Source: Icerya purchasi (lineage: Eukaryota > Arthropoda > Insecta > Hemiptera > Monophlebidae). From it: 64,000 bases of DNA. The stretch is taken from positions 35,972,083 through 36,036,082 of the forward strand of contig CM077115.1 in the NCBI GenBank assembly GCA_039619475.1, given 5' to 3'. How positions within the stretch are numbered: the stretch's first letter is position 1; each line of letters opens with the position of its first letter. Of the stretch, positions 50,201 through 62,447 are shown piece after piece. Below the pieces are notes generated by a model that was not told where the DNA came from, searched no databases, and saw nothing but the letters and a program-made list of their open reading frames with translations. The translations under genes and the position numbers were made by a program.

Positions 50201-51021
50201 TCTATTTGTTTTCTTTCAATCTGATTAAGATATAGTTTAACATGAATCTAATTAAAAAGCAGTAAGCGAAACTAAATCAGTTTCGAAATTCCGGTTCCAC
50301 AATTGACTGCGCAGAAGCTAAAATGCAAGAAAGTCAACATTTAGTTTACAACAGTTGATTAAGAACAAAATTATGATTAAATTCACCAGATAAACGTAGA
50401 TTAATAATTAAAAATGGAGAGAGCGGCCGTAAATTTTTGAAAAAATAAAATTCTATAATAGCAGCACAATAATATATTACTTCATCACTTCGGTAAACTT
50501 TAAAATTCTGCACCATTTTTTTCCAGCTCCCCTCCGCCTGGGAGGGATGTAACACCCTTGTTGCGATTTTTAAAGAATTCACAACATTTAAAATAACAGA
50601 AATAGTGTATTTTACATATTTTTTTAAAACAAATTTCAGTATAAAATGTTGTTAAACATATTAATCATCTGTATCAGCACAGAGTGTGTATTCTTATAAC
50701 CCCGCGCATACGTTACATAATGATAAACATGCCAGATGAGCATTAATCCTCGGAGTACGATATTGAATTCATTCGTAGCTATCAATTTTTCCTGTGTTCC
50801 GAAAGATTTGATTGTTCTCATGTGTACAATGCAGCCCTCGTCTTATACAGATTCCATAAAGCTATCAGTTAAATTATATATATATTTTAGAGACCAAACA
50901 ATAAAGAAATATAGAATCTGAAGATGCAACCGGTACAAGTGACAACTTATTCTCGGCTAATGTTAGATAACTTTTTAAGATGTCGCTACCGAATCCTACG
51001 ACGTCAGCGAGAAAACGTAAA
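44284..51021. other. Intergenic region between convergent genes
   Basis: No supported gene. It holds long poly-A/T tracts (46270-46288, 46400-46416, 46479-46502), a G run at 45911, a short hairpin gatggct/agccatc near 47355-47380 and the purine-biased domain. A hydrophobic - strand ORF at 46944-47243 has no recognisable family. Confidence 0.55.
47660..49480. other. Purine-biased intergenic domain
   Basis: For about 1.8 kb the + strand is dominated by A and G (recurring gagaaa, aaggag, ggaaga blocks) with few pyrimidine runs. ORFs on either strand are short or hydrophobic by composition (- strand 48751-49011 and 49194-49472) and show no family. It may be an old expanded or transposon-derived segment. 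Confidence 0.5.
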
Positions 51022-51027
51022 TTTATT
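51022..51027 (-). terminator. Poly(A) signal for ELP2
   Basis: On the - strand AATAAA occurs about 65 bases after the ELP2 stop codon (tttatt on the + strand). This would give a short 3' UTR. No other support. Confidence 0.5.
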
Positions 51028-51091
51028 ATACGAACGAGTATGGAGACTTCTTTTAGTTTTAAAAACACTTAGGCGTTAAAAAATAGATAGA

Positions 51092-51245
51092 TTAACAAAC
51101 ATCATCAGAATCGATAATTTTCTCGTCCGAAAAATGTAAATTATAAAGATAAATTATATGGTCTGCGCCGCAACTGGCCAGTAATAAAGTTTTATTATCT
51201 TCACTCTGAAATCCCGGTTTACCGAACTTTGGTCGAAATGTTAAC
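51092..51245 (-). CDS. ELP2: ELP2 terminal exon with last WD blade
   Basis: The acceptor is tagtgctgtaaacag before GTTAACATTT. The leading G completes Arg, and 50 codons then end at TAA. It encodes LTFRPKFGKPGFQSEDNKTL and LLASCGADHIIYLYNLHFSD, with an acidic tail ending DDVC. LLASCGADH matches the ELP2 ending (FASCGEDHTVxIY). The exon is in exact phase with the 69-bp exon before it. Confidence 0.92.
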
Positions 51246-51444
51246 CTGTTTACAGCACTACTATGCTGCGAATAACTGCATTATAAATTAAGGAAATATA
51301 TTCTCGCCACCAAAAACATAATACCTAATACATTTTTTTCAAACTAAAGTTAGCGTAAATATAATCGAGCGCTTATCGAGAGATACTATAGGTGAACTAA
51401 TTAATAAGATTTTAAAATTTTTAGGTTATAGTGTTTTAATTTAC

Positions 51445-52240
51445 TCTGTGTGCCTATTCACCCATTCTGATCGTTTTTCTTCTATGGCTCGCTTCATAGT
51501 TTTGTCGTCGGTAAACTTCTCCGTTAATAGTTTGAGAGGGTAAACACCTCTCTTAACTTTGGCACAGTGAATATTTCTTTTTGGCTTTGATGGGCCAGGT
51601 TTACCTGGCTTCACCTAAGTTTTTTAGCGTGTAGGATTCTCATAAGATATCCATTTTTCATCTCCTGGGACGACTCTATTCGATGCAAAAATCCTTTTCT
51701 TTTCGAAGTAGCATTTCACAAACTGTTTTTCGACGTTCGATGTCTCTTTCTTTTTCAATTCATACGGAATCCAGTTACGAACATTTTTGAAACCATTCCC
51801 ATTGCTTTTAAACGCTTTGCACCAATTGATCGTTCAACATTTAATGCTACATCTGATTCAGATTGAGTTTTCCTCTGTCGATAATGCTTCCAATTCAACA
51901 TCTTCAATTTTTTCTCTGGTGATTTTCCGTGTTCTTTGTTCTCAGTGCCAAAATCATTATTTTAAAATCGTCGGAACCATTCCTTACAAGTTGCATGAGA
52001 TGGGGGCATGTTTACCGTAAATTTCCACAAGTAAACGATAAGTTTCGGCTGCACTTTTCTTTGCAATAAAATATATAAGTGTAATAAAATTTGCAGGCAA
52101 ATGATGTTTACTTGGAACGAAAACCATTTTCAGGTAGGTTTAAACCTGTGTTGCTTACACCTGTGCATTTAACAGCTGACATAAAATCCTATCGAATACA
52201 CACTGGTGTTGCCATTTACATTAGTACACGTAAATAATAC
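51445..52240 (-). mobile_element. Truncated mariner element, frameshifted transposase
   Basis: On the - strand a transposase begins at the ATG at 52127 (MVFVPSKHHLPANF) and shows mariner blocks in order but in changing frames: KKSAAETYRLLVEIYGKHAP, the WFRRF block, SIGAKRLKAMGMV, KGFLHRIESS where the first catalytic Asp block should lie, then KPGKPGPSKPKRNIHCAKV, and a final block near RSEWVNRHT at 51450. These match cecropia/mauritiana-type mariners. The last third, including the third catalytic Asp and the 3' inverted repeat, is missing. Several stops and shifts make it a fossil. It lies in the last ELP2 intron in the same orientation as the gene. Confidence 0.88.
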
Positions 52241-52869
52241 ACCGAAAGCGACATCTGTTGGAAAAGGGCGGAGTCATATTCAACAACCGATATTATTATT
52301 ATTAATTTAAAATTTAAATGAAGTGAAAAAAAAAAAAATACCGTATATCACCAGTTCCAATTACGATATAGAAAAAAGAAGATTACCGAAAGAAAAAGGC
52401 TTCAGCGTGTTTAATTTTTGTCGGGTCTGTTAGTCGCCTCTTGTTGATAATTCATAATTTTTTAATAATTATTAAAACGAACGAGTGTGTTTTCTCGTTC
52501 GAAAAACAAAAGTAAGTTTAATGTCGATCGTTGCATTATAATTCGGTACAACTTTATTCAAGACAGGTAAAATTCGCAACTGTTGAGAAATTTTTATAAA
52601 TAGGACTGCGGATATAGACGAGTTTTCCAATACGCACAGGAAAAAAAATTTAACAAAAGGAAAAATTTTAACCAAAGTTATTATCTCTTTCTTATTATAC
52701 TTCTTGTCTTTATTTTTCCCCATTCGTCTCCCCAACTTCTTCCGACATTGGACCAGTTTATGCGCCGAATTATTTAAATACGCAATCGTCTACCATTTTA
52801 ATATTTAACGATTTTTTCGTTGCTGCCATTAAAATTTTACTCTTTGATTAGGTGATAACTAGAAGTTAC

Positions 52870-52938
52870 CTGTGAGGGGGAATATCCAGAGGCGCATCCC
52901 GATCCGTCGAAATATAATTAATGATGTTATCTGCTTGT
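52870..52938 (-). CDS. ELP2: ELP2 small exon (69 bp)
   Basis: The acceptor is aagctgtcttctttgtag and the donor is CACAG|GTAACT. In the phase forced by both neighbours it encodes QADNIINYISTDRDAPLDIP followed by PH and a split Arg codon. It sits where ELP2 has a variable loop followed by SHTLAIRKLCW. Here the continuation reads PHRLTFRPKF across the last intron. Its small size makes it easy to miss. Confidence 0.78.
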
Positions 52939-53171
52939 CTACAAAGAAGACAGCTTGCAATACGTCAAATTCTAATTAATGATCCGTAAATAAAATTGTC
53001 GCAAATGAGGCTTTTACGCGTAAATATTAATTCGCGACCTATTATTATTGGGAAAGAGGATAATTTGCGTTTTATCGATTTTATAAAATAAAATTTCGTC
53101 CCTCTCTCAGACATCATTCGGTGTGTTGTCGCCGCGCTATAATATAAACGTGAAAAAAGTGAAAAGGATAC

Positions 53172-53667
53172 AATTTTCCGGTAACTTCTGAGGTAATATC
53201 TGCACTACTATCCATCTGCCAAAATATGTATCGTATTAAACCAGATCCGAAGCCAACCGCGAAAAAGTAATTAGATCTAGCGGCGACCGAATCGGGAGCA
53301 AATGAGACAGCGGTCACGGAATCCGACTTGCCGAATGAAAACACGGCTACCGGATCGAACAAACGTCCTTTTTTTAACCGTCGTTGGTTTATTTCGTTTG
53401 CCATAGAGTTACTGGATGATATCGGCTTAATCGTGGAAGGAAATTGACTGTTATCGGCCTCGTAAAAGCGGACCTCATCTTTATCAGACGGAATCTGTTC
53501 GCTTCCCCAAATAATTAGTATTCCGTTCCTTGAACCGGTAGCGAAATATTTTCCATCGTGCGACCACGCGCAGCATAATAGATTGCGCCGATGCATCGCA
53601 TCGGCATCCTCGGTACCGTCGATTTTTACAAACTCTTCTGCGTCATTATTATCACCCGGCGGGAGTA
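53172..53667 (-). CDS. ELP2: ELP2 exon: two WD blades of the second propeller
   Basis: The acceptor is gttttgttttgtgtag before TACTCCCG. Two leading bases complete a Val codon. It is open for 164 codons. It encodes RRNLLCCAWSHDGKYFATGS with NGILIIWG, matching the ELP2 blade HxRIIWxCxWxxDxKYFxTGSRDKxVxxWG, then VAVFSFGKSDSVTAVSFAPD with YFFAVGFGSGLIRYI, matching the next blade. The 3' border is the weakest in the gene. Phase requires two leftover bases, and the only fitting GT is AATT|GTATCC, so the end at 53172 is inferred. The frame stays open to 53114. Confidence 0.88.
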
Positions 53668-54125
53668 CTACACAAAACAAAACGAACGGAATATTAATGA
53701 ACGAAAAAATTTTCAAAATACAAACAAATAATTTATACAAAACACCGACAATTTCCTAAGCGCTATCCTATTATATCTCGTTCTTAACGGTATAACGGTA
53801 TTCGTCGAAGCGCCGTTAATATCGCGGCGGAACTGATAATCCCGCTATCCGTTAAATGATAATTCTAATAATATTTAACCTAGAATCAAAACCTGAATTT
53901 TCCATAAGCTTTTTTAAAAAATTTTTAATGGTTAAGCGGTATGAAAAGAAGTTAAAAACTTTGAAAAATACAAAATACGTAATAATTAGCGAAATATTAA
54001 TTACCGGATTTTTTTTTTTTTGCGATTTTTAGCAATTATTAAAACAAAATCGAATTTTTAATGACTTTTTATTTTCTTTACTGATGAAAGATTTTATTCC
54101 TAACGCTCCATTCTTAACTTAATAA

Positions 54126-54980
54126 AACAAGTAAATGGCAGCTATATGCAAGTGCCAAATTTTGATACCTCTTACTACACTTCCCTGAGAATAGATCCCA
54201 GCAAAGATAGATTTATCTCTCTTAAATGTAACAACCAGCACACATCAGCTGCAAACATAATCCACTGCGTTATCGAGAAAATCAACAGTCATAACTCTTG
54301 GCATAAACGACCTTTCAAAAGCAGACCCGTACATTAGACCATCCCCAACAGTATGCAAATATGAAATTGTTAGTGAAATTATTTCAGTACGTCTAAATGA
54401 TAATTGTAATTGCACGCCTTATATATGTAGCAGTCTTCAGACCTGCTTTTAAACAGAATGCACATTTACAAACTTACTATTAATAACCGATTCCTTGACG
54501 CCCCTAAAAGCTATTTCATCGCAGAACAAGAATATCCCGGTCCTAAAGGCTAATTGCACTTTGCAACAGTTCCATTATGCAAGAAGTCAGGTAACACTTT
54601 TACGGTCGTCGAGTTATATACGGGAAATCAAGAAAACAAGCGGGGTGATCTGATATCCAAGTCAACACTGCTCGCACCAATGCTGTTAGCAATTCGACCA
54701 ATTTGTAAAATGAAGGCATATTTCTACGATCGCATGATAACTGAGTAAATTAGTCAGCGACATATAAAACCATCCTTTATGAAAAGCATAAAATCAACAA
54801 CTGATCCATGCTTTTCTCCTCTTTACTTTACACCAAGGGAATAATATGCTGTTTTAAATCGCTTGTCGTTTCTCCATGGAACACTTGTTACAATGTATAG
54901 CTTTAAAATAATGTCCTCACCTTGGTCTGGTGCTGTAGCGACCATAGCGACTAAAAATCGTACATGGACATTATCAGATA
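54126..54980 (+). other. Possible transposon-derived fragment in an ELP2 intron
   Basis: Two short + strand ORFs (54146-54337 and 54554-54748) have protein-like composition: NFDTSYYTSLRIDPSKDRFI and ATVPLCKKSGNTFTVVELYT. The second recalls the region of piggyBac-like transposases with a V(Y/C)TGK motif, but the likeness is slight and no termini were found. Confidence 0.22.
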
Positions 54981-55960
54981 TTTAAAAGGGGCGGAAGGAA
55001 AAAACTTTAAAAGTTCAAAGAGCTTTTTTATTGGAAAAATACAAAAAAATTAAATTTTATTTACTTCGACACATATTCCTTTTTAATCACTGAAACGTAG
55101 TGTTTACAATACTCGTAAACAGTATCGAGCAAACAATTGCGAATATAATATTTAAACACAAAAGAGCCTGCGAGGATTCAAAATTATAAAATATACATTC
55201 AATTCTAAAAAATTACAAATTTTATTTCAATTAAAATTTTTACTGAAAATGTAATTTTGAATAATGTTTCAGTTAATTTCGAACAGCATAAACATATAAA
55301 TATACTCTTGTTGAATTTTTGTTTTATTTATTTTTTCTATAATTTTAAATTCGAAAAAAAAATAGCGAAATGCATCCAAAGACTAAAAAACTTGTAAAAA
55401 GTATAGCGTAGTCTTGTTAGCCTACCGAATATTCGATTTATAATTTGATTTCAAAGTTAAGTAACAGCATTTATATTAATTTCAGATTTCCTTTATTGAT
55501 TTTTTTTGTAAAAACACATCTTCCATTTTTATTAGTTTACATACTAGGTTCATTACAAAATTAAAGCATACAATTAATATTACAAATAAATGAATTCATA
55601 TGTCGGTACTCGATGGCGATTCTCCTTATCAGAACCTTTACACAATTTTTACAATATGCATGTAAGAAAATTAAATCAACGTTACCATGAATTTATCATA
55701 GAGGAATAAAGTGAGGATTAGTTTATTTGTATCACTATTACATTCTTTAATTTTATAATTAACAGAATATGTGTGCAGTAACAAAAATAGAATATTTTAC
55801 TCTTTTTTTTTTTTTTTTTAAATATTAAACAAATCGGAAATTGGTACGAATGCGTTAAAGGTACATAACTCGGTAATTAAAATACACGTCCGATATTTTA
55901 AAAACTTGGATGTATTAAAAATTTTTGTTTTTGTTCGAATCCATTTTAAATTTATATTAC

Positions 55961-56106
55961 CTGCTCGTCGAACTCGTTTGAAAACCGTCCAACGTCGATC
56001 TCTTCCAACCGACAAAAGTGAATTGTTATCCGGAGAAAATGCTAACTGATTAACTGTTAGCGTATGCGAAACTAACTTCTGTTTTTCTTTCCAGTTACTT
56101 ACGTTC
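55961..56106 (-). CDS. ELP2: ELP2 exon: WD blade (RDRRWTVF)
   Basis: The acceptor is gtaaaatcgaaatatttctag before GAACGTAAG and the donor is GCAG|GTAATA. The leading G completes the split Trp codon, and a single G is left for the next exon. It encodes NVSNWKEKQKLVSHTLTVNQ, LAFSPDNNSLLSVGRDRRWT and VFKRVRRA, matching the ELP2 blade with the pattern SW, LxxHxLTVxQxxFSP, LLxVSRDRxWSLWK. Confidence 0.95.
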
Positions 56107-58267
56107 CTAGAAATATTTCGATTTTACATCATTATTATACGATGCAGGATAAAAAACAACATTATCCCTGTCAGAGTTTAACCCCAACATTTGGCTTTCA
56201 TTTCAACCACCTTCGATGGTGCGTAAGGTTTAACGTATTTAGAAAACGTTCGATTTCGATTAAAAATTTGAAGAATATTTTAAATCGTACTTAAAAGAAC
56301 CGTTATTTTCAAGGAACACGGGTATTTCGAAATATTGGATTTCGGAGTCCATTATAGTTATTTTTTGGGGGAAGGGGGGGGGGGAGGCTAATAAGTATTC
56401 AGCCATTCATCCAACTAGTGTAGCAAATCAAAAATTATTCAGTGCCCCCAAACAAATTTTTTCTAATAGGGGAGCCAATTTAGGAGGCGAAAATGCAAAC
56501 AAACTTTTACTTTTAGCATATAACACTGTTACTCAATTTCAATCATTAGTGTGATATTTTCATATTGGTTATTAATTTTTGCCGATTTCAAAAAAAGAAG
56601 ATCATACGTTCGTCGTGTTTTTAATCATGTGGACCGATTTTTTTTTTTTTTTGATTTTTTTTTGGGGCTCGACGCAGAACCATTTGACTATCTAAATTAT
56701 TTTATCTATATTAAGTACCCTATTCTCATTCCATACCCAAAACTTTTCTCCTCTTTCCATCATTTCCTCCTTATCTTATAATTATCATTATCATTTTATT
56801 ACGATCCACCAAAAACAATAAACCAAACGCAAATAACACTTGAAGAATGAACTTGGTTACAATAGATATTCGAACAATTATGACCATCAATGATATCCAC
56901 ACGACCAACAGAAGCCGAAATATAATAAATGAGAAGTTAAACGGACCATAGATCGCGACTGAAATACCACATACTATGAGTACGACTGGACAGCTAAAAC
57001 CGGGAACGTAATTAGAAAAAATGTAGTGCAACAAGATTATTCCTTATCTGGGACCCAATATTACGTTTATTTCATATTTCTCTGTTTAATTAGAAAACAA
57101 TTTTTCCTCTTACAGATAATAGTCTTAAATCCATTTCGAGCTCGAATTCTAATTGTGTATCATTAAATTTTAAACGATGATACTATTCCTTTAAATAAAT
57201 AAGAATACGATGATCAACGGACGGTTACTAGAACCGAGTGTAGGAGAAAAACGAAATATGGAGGAAGAAAATGGCAAGACTAAATAAATCTCCATTCACA
57301 GCTAGGCAACTAAACAACAAGTGGTTAATATCCTCAAATAGACTTTGCTATAACGCGTCCCCTTTGGTTGCTCTGAAACGGAGCCCCATCTTACAAATCT
57401 TCGCACCGAATTATGCAGAATACTGGAGGATACTATAATACTAAGGGTCTAACTGGAAGAGTCGACCGAACTAATTCATAATATCTGTCTAACTGGGCGC
57501 AATCTTAATCACTTTTTTCCATTCAATTATTTCTTTTAACCTTCTCTAAGAGAACGGTTGATGGATTATGAGAAGTATATTACTCCGTTTAAGGCCGTGT
57601 CATTAGCACCTGATCCACCAGTTCGTTAAGTGATCCCGCAGCGATTAGGAATCCACCAAAACTTTGCTGTTTTATCCAGAATTTCGGTGAGTTCTAATTT
57701 AATTTTGAATTAAAACGACCGTTACTAAGTGCCAAAAGACTACTCAGACTGTCTGTGCATATTAAACTAAACTCATCATTAACGAAAAGATTACGTATCT
57801 TAACATAACTAAGCATAACTTTTGACCATCTGGACTAACACCAATGCTTCGTTTATTAGAAACTATTCCGGGTAGCGGTGGTCTCCTATATGAATACCGA
57901 TGAACTTCGGTGAACACTGATATTCAATAGTCATCAAGTGACGCTTGAAAAAAAAAAAAAAGTTTAATTAGAAATCTATTATCTTTATTAATATAACCGT
58001 GCAAAAGTTAGCAAAAAAATTTCATTAGAATATCAGGAAAATATGAATACCTGAAATTATAAAATCAAAAAGGGGGGGGGGGACGATAATCGCGAGTAGC
58101 TTAGAGTATTATTAATATTATTTAAAAAAGATAATGAATTTGAAATCCCAAAAACGCGATTTACAAGCTCATCACTGGCGGAATTAGAGCATTACTAATA
58201 CACGTTTTAAATTTCTTTTTCTTCAAAATACTACAGAATTATTTACGCCCTCGGTTTGCATTCAGTC

Positions 58268-58415
58268 ATATACACCGTTTGTCCGAAAAGTAAGGGGACT
58301 AATGCTATAAAAAATCGACAAATACAGATAGGAAAATTTATTCTCGGCTAGTTTCTACATAATCCCCCACCCCCCCACACCACAATGCACCTTTCAGATC
58401 GTTCGTACAAGAAAT
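58268..58415 (-). mobile_element. 3' end remnant of a mariner-like element
   Basis: A + strand motif gtttgtccgaaaagtaagg resembles mariner-type terminal repeats (tgtccgaaaagt). The adjoining 120 bases, read on the - strand, resemble the C-terminal end of a mariner transposase (CGG..DYVETSREFIFL, with a GGxYFE-like core) running to that terminus. Only the last part of the element remains and no second terminus was found. It lies in an ELP2 intron. Confidence 0.42.
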
Positions 58416-58450
58416 AATATCAAACATATTTGAAGTGTTAGGCATCTTAC

Positions 58451-58616
58451 CAAATAACAATAGCGCACTGGTTTTCACTGTTTCCTTCACAGGCAGATGC
58501 GATTAAAGTGCCGTCGGAAGTGCCTGCTAAACAACTTATGTCATTTTTGTGCGAATACAATTTGCAAGTTTCAGGCCATAACGTTCGTTCCGGTAAAAAT
58601 GAAGACACCGGTACTC
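58451..58616 (-). CDS. ELP2: ELP2 exon: TLWPE motif and WD blade
   Basis: The acceptor is gtaaattttttag before GAGTACCGG and the donor is TTTG|GTAAGA. It has 166 bases, phase 2 at both ends. It encodes VPVSSFLPERTLWPETCKLY, SHKNDISCLAGTSDGTLIAS and ACEGNSENQCAIVIW. This is the most diagnostic ELP2 segment: the family has (N)TLWPExxKLYGHGYE followed by LASACKAxxxExAxIxLW. The final Trp codon is split across the intron. Confidence 0.95.
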
Positions 58617-60560
58617 CTAAAAAATTTACACATAATTTCATTAATTGTTAATTTATTCCATCATTTAGTAAAATGACAATTTCCCTTATCATGTAGACTA
58701 AACGAAGGGGGTAATAGAAGTAATCAGTGTTTTACGCATTTTTCATTCACGAAAATTAACGACTAAAGAGAGAGAGAGAACGAGAAAGAAACAGCAAGGA
58801 GGAGTGAAATAATAATTCATCGATATTTTTAATTCCAGAAGCCGTTATTCAATACAAGAGCAATAATTTAACTATTAACGGGAATATTTTCTTTTTTTTT
58901 TTTTGTTTTTTGGAATTAAAAATAACTTAAAAATCACTGCACGGTGAAAGCAATGTATATAAGAATTGTTCTTATCCAGTATTCACTAAATTCGTTAATA
59001 AGAAACAAATATTTAATGTAAGACAAACGATCTTATCCGACTTAACTAGTTTTCTTCATTATGATTGTTCTGAATAATTAAAAATCAAAAAAATAAACAA
59101 GAATAAAATTAAGAAGATATAGCTCGAGAACATTACGAAGACGTATTAAAGATGGACCAGAAAATGTAAGAATTGACAAAAATAGTGACAGAAACATGTC
59201 CGAACAATCTGTACCGAAAATATCCGAAGCAAGAAATGCGATTAGGAACAATTAAATACCGGGCAGTATTTTAAAATGTACATTAACGAAAAGTTAACAA
59301 TATCTGTCAAATATTCCGAATAGCATAGAATATAGATCACAACGTTACAATTTCTAGTTTTATTCCCGTACCGAAGAAAGGAAATGTTAAAAAAAGGGCC
59401 AGGTTAAAACAATCGACTGAATGTTACATATATAAAAATTATTCCGATCCATTACAAAACAAAGAATTAAAAAAAAAAGACCAGATAAAGAATTAATTTT
59501 TTTTTTTCAAGTTGGTTTTAAAACATCATTTATATCTTCAGAGTTAATATTCCAGCTTTCGTCGGGCGTATACATCAATGTAAACTGGAAACGGTGCTGT
59601 TCTAATCAAATCTAAAAGATGACGTTTTATATAATATATAATATAGTAGGGGCATGTATAGCTGTTTCTCTGTAATTTTGCCGTGTCATTAAAAAGGTAT
59701 TCTAAACACGTGAACGACAAAACCTTATGATGATACCAATTGTATCGGAAACAAAGTGCAAATATTCTGATAAACGGAAGATCATTGAAGGAAAAATGTA
59801 TAATTTGAAAAATACGCCGCATCCACTCTGCCTACAGCTGAACAGACAACTAAACATCGATTATTTCAAAATGTGAATTTTAAAAGTTTCAATAAGCGCA
59901 GTAAAGCATACGTAAATTATTGAATAATCAGCACGGAGACTGCAATTGCAATTTTTTAAACACAAATTAAGTTCAGAAAATTTCAAATAAACAATGACGA
60001 TTAATATGGAAAATATTAAAGCCACGCGATTTGAAAGGAATGATAGCGACAGACCACTATGCATAACGATAAACCGATCGGATGATTTTCAATGAAAATA
60101 TCATTATAACAGGAAACGGTTGCGACAACAATAACATCAAGAACAGGAGAGAAGCGGTAAGAAACATAGTCGACAACTTATCAACTAAATCCTTAAAGTT
60201 GAACCTTTGATTAAGGCTGTTATGTTATGTTCGGTAGGTGGTATTATTTTGATCTGAAATTTTAATATCGAAGAAGTCGCATAGAGGGAAACAGATGTAA
60301 TGAAAATATGGGCTCGCTTACTACTAGTATGACAAGAGTTAAACAGGCGAAAACAAATTTAAAAAACTAAACTACTGAGAGAACAAGCAGGGTAAAAATG
60401 TTCTAACAATATAAATATTAAGAAAATAAAAAGATTTAGGCTGGTGATCAATAGAAAAATACAAAGGGAACTAATTAAATCAAATCGAGATTTTTATAAT
60501 AAAGTTAAATACATTCAGGTCTCCAAATATAAAACTTGAATCGAATTTAAATATTAACAC

Positions 60561-60704
60561 TTCGATTTTCGCTGTACGGATTATAGTCGAAATATTTACC
60601 AAATTTATATGCGTTTGCTTCGTCCGTCTCATCAGCTGATACTGTTTCTGCCACAGCGCTTAAGTTTAAAGGTTGTAATTTAACTATACTATCAGGAAAA
60701 TCAG
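60561..60704 (-). CDS. ELP2: ELP2 exon: inter-propeller linker
   Basis: The acceptor is aaatatgtttgcag before CTGATTTTCC and the donor is CGAA|GTGTTA. It has 144 bases, entering with two bases that complete the codon begun at 62720 and leaving with one. The product reads DFPDSIVKLQPLNLSAVAET, then an acidic stretch and YKFGKYFDYNPYSENR. It aligns by position with the variable ELP2 linker (VPALGLSNKA region in vertebrates) before the NTLWPE motif. The donor is not a consensus GTAAGT, but the phase agrees on both sides. Confidence 0.82.
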
Positions 60705-60949
60705 CTGCAAACATATTTTATAAATAACATTAAATAATTCGACAGAAATCGAAAAGCATATTTCGCATCAAATGTCTCAATAACACGATATACACTTCTT
60801 TAATAAGAGAAAACTCGATTACTTAATAACGATTTTAGGTAGAAGACAAATAGTATGATTTTATTTTTTCAAGATGTATCACTTATGCACTATGAAATTT
60901 TGAATGCATATTTTAAAGTTCTTTCGGTAATGCATATAAACATCTAGAC

Positions 60950-62447
60950 CAGGAGTTCCCAACCAGGGGAGCACGCCCCCCTAGGGGGGCATAGAGAGAT
61001 GTCAAGGGAAGCGTGAAAGAAAAATTAATTTAGCGCGTAAATTAAATATCGGACGAGGGGTGTTCAATAAATAATGTGACATGCCTTCGAAAATGACCTT
61101 TTAAGCATCTAAAAATTTTCACAAATAATCAACAAAGTAAAATTATCACAATTTTTTGCATTAGTTGCGATGAATCCACCGACATCGTTAATTGTGCACA
61201 GTTAATAGTTTTTGTTCATTATGTCAGTGAAGATCACATTGAAGAAGAGATTTTGTACCCCCAATCTTTGACAGCATGCACTAAATCTGAAGATATATTT
61301 AATCAATATCTGATTTCATCAAAAAAAAATGATTTGGATTGGAATAAACTCATTGGACTTTCGTAACATCAAGAGTAGCGCTTTGAACAGTCGATTATTT
61401 AGTTTACTTTGCGAGGATCTTGATTCTGATCACGGAGTCCTTCTATTTCACACAGAAGTACGCTGGTTGTCTAAGGGCAATATGTTGGCTCGCCTTTATG
61501 AATTGAAAGAAGAGGTCATCCTCTTTCTTGAGTTCAAATAAAAAAAGAGATTTTTTGCAAATATTCAACAATGAACAATTTCAATGGAGGTTGACCTATT
61601 TAACTGATATATTTGATGCCTTTAATCAACTAAATTTGAAGCTTCAAGGCAGAAACGACACTGTAACAGGTAACTATGATCATATTCAAGGGTTCATATC
61701 TAAGCTTCAACTTTGGAATCAAAAGATATCTGCTGAAAATGTAATAATATATTTTTCTCGACTATTCAAAGCAATTAAAAATAAAAAACTGGACGAAGAT
61801 TGCAAAATTGAAATATAAACTCATTTGCAAGCGCCGCAAAACGAATTTCACCGATACTATCGAGACATTAATTCAGAGTCAACAATATGTCACATGACCA
61901 GAAACTCATTTGTTGTTGATGTCTTATAATTATCAGAACAAGTTCAGAAAGAATTTCTAGAAATGAAGGTTGATTCGACAACGAAAGATGACTTTCATCT
62001 CTTGACATTGGAGAAATTTTGGATCAAACGATTTCTTGTTAATTCCAAAGTTGCCTCTCTTGCTTTGTGAATACTTGTTCCTTTTTCTTCGACTTACTTA
62101 TTTGAGACAGGGGTTTCAGCTCTGGTTTTAATTAAAACTAAGCAGTGAAATCGTCTTGCCATTGATAGCGATCTGACGATAGCTCTGGCAGAAACTGAAT
62201 CTAGAATCAACCAACTGGTGCAGAACATGCAAGCTCAAGTATCTCATTAGTACTTTAATTATAATAAATTATTTCGATAAAAACGTTTTACATTTGGTTA
62301 AAGTTTATTTTCTACAACTTAGAATTAAAATAAATGTCATTAAAACTATGTGCGTTTTTTTTTTTTTTAATGAAAAAATTAAGGGAGGCATAAAAATGTT
62401 ATTTATAATTTGGGGAGGCTCGATGAAAAAAAGGTTGGGAAACTCTG
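60950..62447 (+). mobile_element. Decayed hAT transposon (ZBED5/SCAND3-like transposase remnant)
   Basis: The element is delimited by imperfect terminal inverted repeats (CAGGAGTTCCCAACC on the left, CAGAGTTTCCCAACC as complement on the right) and flanked by a perfect 8-bp duplication atctagac at 60942-60949 and 62448-62455, the hallmark of hAT insertion. It is 1498 bp long. Internal + strand fragments match the hAT transposase class seen in ZBED5-like proteins: CDESTDIVNCAQLIVFV, HTEVRWLSKGNML, then LTYLTDIFDAFNQLNLKLQG, and a C-terminal hAT dimerisation-type region ending near 62250. The N-terminal BED zinc finger is missing and the frames are interrupted by stops, so it is inactive. It sits antisense in an ELP2 intron. 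Confidence 0.93.
61160..62250 (+). pseudogene. hAT transposase pseudogene
   Basis: At least four separated reading blocks carry hAT (ZBED5-type) similarity: about 61160-61365 (ISCDESTDIVN, then YPQSLTACTK), 61365-61541 (LNSRLFSLLCEDL, HTEVRWLSKGN), 61546-61818 (FLQIFNNEQFQWRL, KLQLWNQKISAEN) and about 62065-62250 (LVPFSSTYLFETGVSAL and a closing NMQAQVSH). Stops and shifts separate them and the N-terminal third is absent. It encodes no functional transposase. Confidence 0.88.
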
